NCBI GenBank assembly: GCA_002007315.1
Contig: LNZQ01000023.1
Location: 1-16,165, forward strand
Length of the DNA stretch: 16,165 bases
Direction of reading: 5' to 3'
From: Epulopiscium sp. Nele67-Bin004
GTDB taxonomy: Bacteria > Bacillota_A > Clostridia > Lachnospirales > Cellulosilyticaceae
Within the stretch, counting starts at the first letter, position 1. Each line of letters starts with the position of its first letter. The position numbers were made by a program, and so were the translations under genes. Positions 15,167 to 16,165 of this stretch are shown one piece after another. Under the pieces are notes generated by a model, which saw only the letters and a list, made by a program, of their open reading frames with translations, made no database searches and was not told the DNA's origin.

Positions 15167-16165
15167 TTATTCAGAGATTGTTCGTACTAGACGAACTGAA
15201 TTTAGTGAATTATCTCCACCTTCTCCTAATGCTTCACTTTCAGGATATTTTGGTGAAAATCTTACTCCACCAGCTCCATGATAATCGCTACCTGTATCAT
15301 CTACAGCAAATCCGAATGCCACATACCATGCAAATGGATTTAGCACATCGCCTTCGTTGAAATAGGCTGAAGTACTAGTCCAATAGTAGTAAAATTCATT
15401 TTCAGCAAGCTCTGTACAGGTGAAGAAATCTTGGTCGATTGCAGGATATGAACCACTATAATCTATGATGCTTTGCAATTCTTTTACATCTGGTAAACGC
15501 CAGTCACTATATCCAGCAAATTCAGAATTTTCAGCCTGAATAAGTGCCTCTTCCCAATTTACTGCCTCACCTGTATCAACGGACATCCACATTAAGCCAG
15601 TTTCGTTGTCAGTTATTGTACCATTGCCATTATCAACATATTGATTTACACCATATTCTTCACCACGTACAGCACGTACATACTTCATACCAGCCGAACT
15701 ATTTGCTTCGGCCAAATATGCTTTAATATGACCTGTGGCATGATTTACACCAAATGCTATTTCTCCGTCACGACTACCTTCAGCCTCAACTAAATAATAG
15801 TTATTAGACCAAAATTGTCCTTCGTCTTTAGAAACGCCACCTTCGCTACTAGTAGGTGGTGGAGTCATACCTTCTTGCGTATTTGGAGGAAGTTGTTGAT
15901 TTTGTGCCATGTCTTGTATATTTGGAGGTGTTTGAGCTTGCATCATGCTTTCAGGAGGCATGTTTTCTGGGCTAAATTCTTGAGAAGTAGTACCTTGAGG
16001 TCCGCCATTTTGTTGACTTATACCTTGAGGACCACCAGTTTGCATGCCTTGAGGTCCGCTAGAACCTGCACTTGAAGTAGCGAATGAAAAGAAACTTGTA
16101 TCAAGGTATGGCCAGCCGATACTAAAATCACTAAGTGAGAAAAGTTCTTTGGCAGATGGTAAACG
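15167..16165 (-). CDS. Protein with two DUF1566 (Lcl_C) modules and a Gln/Gly/Pro-rich insertion; N terminus beyond the window
   Basis: The frame is open from the right edge to the stop at 15167, so 332 C-terminal residues are seen; an internal Met at 16045 is not the start because the frame continues upstream with recognisable domain sequence (RLPSAKELFSLSDF). Two DUF1566/Lcl_C modules are present. The first is split by a ~65-residue low-complexity stretch rich in Gln, Gly, Pro and Met with GPQG units, and resumes at GQFWSNNYYL, FGVNHATGHIKAY and KYVRAVRG. The second runs from NGTITDNETGLMW through DWRLPDVKELQSIIDY and YYYWTSTSAY to SVRLVRTIS. DUF1566 modules have a C-type-lectin-like fold (family knowledge) and are usually extracellular; carbohydrate or surface binding is inferred. 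Signal peptide, if any, lies outside. The gene ends three bases before a shared terminator. Confidence 0.85.
   Translation of the reverse strand, partial: RLPSAKELFSLSDFSIGWPYLDTSFFSFATSSAGSSGPQGMQTGGPQGISQQNGGPQGTTSQEFSPENMPPESMMQAQTPPNIQDMAQNQQLPPNTQEGMTPPPTSSEGGVSKDEGQFWSNNYYLVEAEGSRDGEIAFGVNHATGHIKAYLAEANSSAGMKYVRAVRGEEYGVNQYVDNGNGTITDNETGLMWMSVDTGEAVNWEEALIQAENSEFAGYSDWRLPDVKELQSIIDYSGSYPAIDQDFFTCTELAENEFYYYWTSTSAYFNEGDVLNPFAWYVAFGFAVDDTGSDYHGAGGVRFSPKYPESEALGEGGDNSLNSVRLVRTISE
15993..16060 (-). repeat. Imperfect repeats coding for GPQG units
   Basis: On the plus strand CCTTGAGG recurs at 15993, 16023 and 16047, that is at spacings of 30 and 24 bases. On the coding strand each copy gives GPQG within a 8-10 residue unit. 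Whole-codon unit lengths keep the frame, so the copy number could vary between strains. Confidence 0.65.

Noticed and set aside
16043..16045. Met at 16045 as the start of the DUF1566 protein
   Set aside because: The same frame is open for 40 more codons to the window edge and encodes recognisable domain sequence (RLPSAKELFSL), so the gene runs off the window.
15995..16054. Repeats near the right edge as a possible CRISPR array
   Set aside because: The repeated unit is only about eight bases at spacings of 24 and 30, lies in an open reading frame and codes for GPQG units.

Overview
The window joins two kinds of DNA. Bases 1 to roughly 1500-1545 look like animal (vertebrate, probably fish) nuclear DNA: a GT microsatellite, an A16 tract, mixed base composition, no bacterial-type gene, one candidate 3'-terminal coding exon on the minus strand, and a degenerate motif resembling teleost interspersed repeats. 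From about 1548 onward the DNA is bacterial: AT-rich, densely packed, with strong purine-rich ribosome binding sites, sigma-70-type promoters and intrinsic terminators. Protein character points to a low-GC Firmicute of the Clostridia/Lachnospirales type. Fish-like DNA beside it would suit a fish-gut bacterium (an Epulopiscium-like organism is one possibility), but that is inference. The join is most simply an assembly chimera or host carry-over.

Bacterial layout. (1) 1548-3693, plus strand: a promoter, a soluble methyl-accepting chemotaxis protein with a zinc-binding CZB domain, an unrecognised 184-residue protein in the same transcript, then a terminator. (2) 3657-7646, minus strand: a secreted type I pullulanase homologue followed by an ABC-type sugar-binding protein, in one operon. 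The pullulanase homologue has lost the nucleophile Asp and the transition-state Asp of family GH13 while the rest of the fold and the frame are intact. The binding protein has Ser where a lipoprotein would carry its lipidated Cys. (3) 7718-9692, plus: NAD-dependent DNA ligase LigA of a divergent clostridial type. (4) 9780-13204, plus: an aldo/keto reductase with a C-terminal iron-sulphur module, then glycogen phosphorylase, closed by a strong terminator. (5) 13211-15163, plus: promoter, then one open frame in which the first ~146 residues of 4-alpha-glucanotransferase (MalQ) run directly into the C-terminal ~415 residues of a UvrD/PcrA-type helicase, then a 49-residue single-span membrane protein and a bidirectional terminator. 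(6) 15167 to the right edge, minus: the C-terminal part of a protein with two DUF1566/Lcl_C modules and a Gln/Gly/Pro-rich insertion.

The common theme is alpha-glucan use: pullulanase-like protein and sugar-binding protein outside the cell, glycogen phosphorylase and the MalQ fragment inside. The observations most worth a second look are the apparently non-catalytic pullulanase paired with an unanchored binding protein, the MalQ-helicase fusion (either a real deletion or a second assembly join), and the animal/bacterial junction. No CRISPR array, rRNA, tRNA, insertion sequence or phage gene was seen.
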